7,809 nt of DNA from an uncultured Alphaproteobacteria bacterium (GTDB taxonomy: Bacteria > Pseudomonadota > Alphaproteobacteria > Rickettsiales > Midichloriaceae). A program made the position numbers and the translations under genes. The notes beneath the pieces are model-generated. The model was not told the DNA's origin and did no database searches. It was given only the letters and a program-made list of their open reading frames with translations. Positions 4,911-7,809 of this stretch are shown here, one piece after another (position 1 is the stretch's first letter; each line of letters starts with the position of its first letter). The stretch lies in NCBI GenBank assembly GCA_903860855.1, contig CAIOSF010000073.1, forward strand, positions 1-7,809, in the 5' to 3' direction.

Positions 4911-6605
4911 ATGAATAAATACTATTATATTACTACGCCAATATACTATGTGAACGACTTACCACATATAGGGCATGCCTACACAACCCTCGCATGCGAT
5001 ATACTAGCCAGGTTTAATCGCCTCTCGGGCAAAGAAGTATTCTTTCTTACTGGGACGGACGAGCATGGTCAAAAAATTGAAAAAGCCGCCCAGAGCAAAG
5101 ATATGCAACCGAAAGCTTTTGTTGATTCATTGGTACCAAACTTTAAAGCATTAATCGAAACAATGAACTGCTCTCCTAATGATTTTATCAGGACCAGCGA
5201 AGAAAGGCATATATCATTCGTGCAAAACATTTGGACGCAAATGGTCGATGCCGGCCAGATATATCTTGGAAAATACGCCGGTTGGTATGCCGTAAGAGAT
5301 GAGGCCTTTTATAAAGAAAGCGATTTGGTTGATGGCAAGGCTCCAACTGGGGCCGATGTTGAATGGCTTGAAGAAGAGAGCTATTTTTTCCGACTTTCCC
5401 AATGGCAAGGACCTTTACTGCAATTCTATGAAGATCACCCTGATTTTATCGCACCGGAAGGACGGAGGAATGAAGTTGTCTCATTTGTCAGGCGCGGTTT
5501 ACATGACTTATCCGTATCTCGCAGCACTTTCAGCTGGGGGATTAAAGTTCCAAATGATGAAAAGCATATAATTTATGTCTGGCTTGATGCCCTATTCAAT
5601 TACATTTCAGCACTTAGTGCTTATGACAATCATGACGCGCATCACAAGCAAACAGCAGGTAAGGCAAATGATCGATATCATACGCGAAATGATCCGAGTA
5701 GTGAATCATCACGGAATGCTATCGTTGAAGGGTTTGATCCAAAGGTTGACGGTGCTATGGCCGTTAACACGGCAGTATACGAGCAATTTTGGCCATCCAC
5801 TCTCCATATAATTGGTAAGGATATCCTTATTTTCCACGCGGTATACTGGCCAGCATTTCTTATGTCTCTAAAGATACCCCCTCCCAAAATAGTTTTCGCT
5901 CATGGATGGTGGTTAAATGAAGGACAAAAAATATCCAAATCTCTCGGAAACATCATTAATCCTTTTGAATTAATAGAGGAATTCGGCGTTGATTATATTC
6001 GTTATTTTTTGATGAGAGAGATACCATTTGGCAATGATGGTAGTTATTCTAGAGAGGCATTAATACAGAGAATCAATTCTGAACTTGCAAATAATATGGG
6101 AAATCTTGTCCAAAGGGCATTAGTATTTATATGGAAAAATTGCGATGGCCTTATTGAAAAGATGGAGATTAAGCAAGAAGCCGATCAAGCTATCTTAGAT
6201 CATGGCTATCGCACCGCTCAGAAGATGACGCAAGAACTAGATAAACAAGCGATTCAGCAGGCTATAGGAGTTATTATCGAGTTTTCCAGTCTTGCAAATG
6301 CTTATATCGATCATCAAGCCCCATGGAGCCTAAAAAAACAAAATGAAACAGAGCGTATGAAGACAGTGTTATATGTTTTGGCTGAATGCATCAGGATTAT
6401 TGGCGTATTATTGCAGCCATTTATTCCAGAGAGTGCAAAAAAAATATTGGCAAATTTTACTAAACTAAATGGCAACGGATTGAGTGCAGAAGTAACAAAA
6501 AATGAGTTAATAGAAATTGATTTGGAAACAGTTGATTCAAAATTCGCTCTCGAGTCTCAACAACTCTCTGGTGAGCCTGTTGTAATTTTCAAGAAGCTTG
6601 TATAG
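4911..6605 (+). CDS. metG: Methionine--tRNA ligase
   Basis: Class I aminoacyl-tRNA synthetase that charges tRNA-Met with methionine in the cytosol. The Rossmann fold shows the HIGH motif exactly (19-22, in YVNDLPHIGHAYTTLACDIL), TGTDEHGQK (47-55), and KISKS (340-344, the KMSKS loop). The alphaproteobacterial phrases GWYAVRDEAFY and PTGADVEWLEEESYFFRLS are present. No CxxC pairs occur in the connective domain, so it is a zinc-free type, as usual for that style. The helical anticodon-binding domain follows (ELANNMGNLVQRAL onward), and there is no C-terminal Trbp111-like tRNA-binding domain. At 564 residues it exceeds the usual 510-520 of this type because of an insertion of about 49 residues (241-289) just before the YEQFWP stretch (290-295). 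The ATG has no Shine-Dalgarno sequence but sits exactly where the homology begins. Confidence 0.97.
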   Translation: MNKYYYITTPIYYVNDLPHIGHAYTTLACDILARFNRLSGKEVFFLTGTDEHGQKIEKAAQSKDMQPKAFVDSLVPNFKALIETMNCSPNDFIRTSEERHISFVQNIWTQMVDAGQIYLGKYAGWYAVRDEAFYKESDLVDGKAPTGADVEWLEEESYFFRLSQWQGPLLQFYEDHPDFIAPEGRRNEVVSFVRRGLHDLSVSRSTFSWGIKVPNDEKHIIYVWLDALFNYISALSAYDNHDAHHKQTAGKANDRYHTRNDPSSESSRNAIVEGFDPKVDGAMAVNTAVYEQFWPSTLHIIGKDILIFHAVYWPAFLMSLKIPPPKIVFAHGWWLNEGQKISKSLGNIINPFELIEEFGVDYIRYFLMREIPFGNDGSYSREALIQRINSELANNMGNLVQRALVFIWKNCDGLIEKMEIKQEADQAILDHGYRTAQKMTQELDKQAIQQAIGVIIEFSSLANAYIDHQAPWSLKKQNETERMKTVLYVLAECIRIIGVLLQPFIPESAKKILANFTKLNGNGLSAEVTKNELIEIDLETVDSKFALESQQLSGEPVVIFKKLV

Positions 6606-6652
6606 CATAACTAACATAACGTCAAATTATTGAAGACTATGGGGAAGATGCT

Positions 6653-6865
6653 ATGCAAGGCACCGCGCAAGCGCAACAAAGTACCATACTATCTGTGGGC
6701 GGATCCAAGAAACTATTTGTCATTTTATTTTTAGCTCCTGGTAAGGCAGTATGGCAAACAGATCCGAACCAATTGATTGAAAGTATCAAGAAGGCAATGC
6801 CAGATACCATAGTTGTACAACTAACTATAGATCAATCTATACACATTGATGAATCTTACACTTAA
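6653..6865 (+). pseudogene. Lon-like fragment 1 (start of N-domain)
   Basis: A 70-residue open frame. After a non-homologous start it reads LFVILFLAPG, which resembles the Lon opening with its PG turn, and LIESIKKAM, which resembles the KSI..LE.AM helix. It then continues for 18 residues to DE, the same spacing as in E. coli Lon. A stop follows at 6863-6865, in the region where homology passes to the next frame. If not lon, it would be an unrecognised small protein. Confidence 0.45.
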
Positions 6866-7349
6866 AAATCAACCCGATTACAAATCGTTTCTGAAGACTC
6901 TGGAATGGCAGATAAAAATAACTCCTAAAGCATCTCGTATGCAACTATATAATAGTCACATCGACCCGAGTAAGCAATACGACAACTCAAAACAAGAACA
7001 TAACACGTTGCTCCAGTTGCTGAAACGTAGCATATCTGATAGCGGTTATGCGATTATCATGGTTCTCAAATCTACGAATATCTATTCTGATAGTTTAAAG
7101 AATCAAAACGGCTACTTTGTAGCTGCGCTCATATTTGGCACGTTAGCAGACTTATTATTACTAACGCCATTAATACCAAAGCAACATAGCTATATGTTAG
7201 CACCGATAATACTATCTTATATCAACAAACTGTGCAACTTAGATGATGAACCGCTTGAGCGGCTATCTGTGGAATATCAATTGTTGACAATCAAGACATT
7301 GGTACAAAAATTGGAAGATAAGATTATATACAATGTATCTTTGGTCTGA
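6831..7349 (+). pseudogene. Lon-like fragment 2 (N-domain to coiled coil)
   Basis: This frame is open from 6831 (possible TTG start at 6846) to a TGA at 7347-7349. The first 50 or so residues are hydrophilic and have no Lon counterpart. LLQLLK (from 7008) to NGYFVAAL (7107-7130) matches the second half of the Lon N-domain. LADLL, and then LERL to KLEDKI, matches the following helices and coiled coil. A segment of about 40 residues usual in Lon between these blocks is absent, while about 15 unmatched residues sit before LERL. Confidence 0.45.
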
Positions 7350-7705
7350 CGCAATATGATGTGCAAACGTTATTATTACCAAAACTGCTTGATGCTCAGA
7401 TGAAGTTGGAGAATTGGGTGAAACCTTCACAAGATTACGCCAAGTCTCTAGCACTATATAATGACTGCTGCCAACAGCTTGATGAGACGTTGAATAGAAT
7501 TTTTCTTATATTACCAGGTGTGAAAAAGAACGAATCAATAGAGAAATATAAAGATCAAATATTAATCTCAGTAGGCTATGGTATCGAGGCGCTAATTAAA
7601 GATGAGATATTAGCAAATGACAATCATAATAGAGGCCAAACAGTTGGTCAGATATATCAAGTGATACCGTACATACCTAACAACCAGTCCCGGTGGAATA
7701 CCTGA
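7322..7705 (+). pseudogene. Lon-like fragment 3 (coiled-coil extension)
   Basis: Open from just after a stop at 7319-7321, with a GTG at 7361 as the only obvious internal start. The first 65 residues have no Lon counterpart and look like an insertion. From 7517 the sequence GVKK, then IEK and GIEALIKDEI, matches the Lon block that in E. coli begins RVKKQMEK and contains MKAIQKELG. The frame ends at 7703-7705, beyond the point where homology moves to the next frame. Confidence 0.42.
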
Positions 7706-7809
7706 TGTTGTTAAGACGCTTGATGAAATGTGCCGTTTTAAAGTACCTGAGTCTCTATTAGAGCACGCAAAATGTGAGTATCATAGATTAAAAAATGAAA
7801 TTAAGGATA
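7665..7809 (+). pseudogene. Lon-like fragment 4, continues past the window
   Basis: Open to the end of the window in the same frame as fragment 2, with no start codon needed. GIPDVVKTL, KVPESLLEHAKCEYHRLK and NEIKD fit the linker before the Lon AAA+ domain (in E. coli APDENEALKR, KMPKEAKEKAEAELQKLK) with one residue of difference in spacing. The Walker A motif would be expected about 85 residues further on. Confidence 0.45.

Larger units (their letters stand above)
6653..7809 (+). pseudogene. lon: Broken Lon protease gene, N-terminal half
   Basis: Lon is the ATP-dependent AAA+ serine protease that clears damaged cytosolic proteins. Translating this region in frames 2, 3, 2, 3 gives a series of blocks in Lon order. 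LIESIKKAM plus 18 residues to a DE pair matches the first N-domain block. LLQLLK, SDSG and NGYFVAAL match the second. LERL plus exactly 20 residues ending KLEDKI matches the coiled-coil block. GVKK, IEK and GIEALIKDEI match the block before the AAA+ domain, and IPDVVKTL with VPESLLEHAKCEYHRLK matches the linker to it. Three frame changes, near 6831-6865, 7322-7349 and 7665-7704, interrupt it, and about 40 residues of the N-domain seem missing. The ATPase and Ser-Lys protease parts would lie beyond the window. GGGGA at 6641-6645 is a well-placed ribosome binding site. Recognition is by comparison with remembered Lon sequence, without a search. Sequencing errors could mimic the breaks. Confidence 0.58.

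Noticed and set aside
5214..5887. Several open frames inside metG on both strands
   Set aside because: They lie wholly within an intact, clearly conserved metG and show no family features.
6639..6734. Alternative short frame starting at ATG 6639
   Set aside because: Only about 31 codons, basic and without similarity, while the overlapping frame from 6653 has a better ribosome binding site and Lon-like content.

Overview
The window looks like part of a low-GC alphaproteobacterial genome, most likely an intracellular, Rickettsiales-like bacterium. This rests on the AT-rich composition, an alphaproteobacterial-style MetG without a zinc knuckle, SecB beside a single flagellar export gene (fliQ), wide non-coding gaps, a decaying gene, and core proteins carrying extra hydrophilic insertions. 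The lineage is inferred from style and was not tested by a search. All credible genes are on the + strand.

Layout: 1-429 is an unrecognised ORF that may start upstream of the window. 430-767 is non-coding and holds two copies of a dispersed repeat. 768-3077 is htpG (Hsp90), about 130-150 residues longer than usual because of an N-terminal extension and several insertions. 3078-3291 is a spacer ending in a good sigma70-like promoter for 3292-3645, an orphan 117-aa ORF. 3646-4078 is non-coding and holds another repeat copy and a secB promoter candidate. 4079-4522 is secB and 4523-4789 is fliQ, abutting with no spacer. 4790-4910 is almost filled by an inverted repeat copy. 4911-6605 is metG, with an insertion of about 49 residues. 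6653-7809 is a stretch in which successive reading frames match, in order, the N-terminal half of the Lon protease. It is broken by three frame changes and leaves the window before the AAA+ domain.

The main genes serve protein synthesis and quality control: MetG charges initiator and elongator tRNA-Met, SecB and HtpG are chaperones, and Lon would be the matching protease. FliQ is an inner-membrane export-gate subunit. No dedicated functional operon is visible beyond the secB-fliQ pair.

The most unusual feature is an undescribed-looking dispersed repeat with two parts: part I of about 36 nt and part II of about 40 nt with an invariant core aagtcaaagc. It occurs between genes in both orientations, and similar sequence also lies in frame inside two of the extra insertions of htpG. 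This resembles in behaviour, not in sequence, the Rickettsia palindromic elements that invade genes. I see no CRISPR array, tRNA, rRNA, intact transposase or recognisable defence system.
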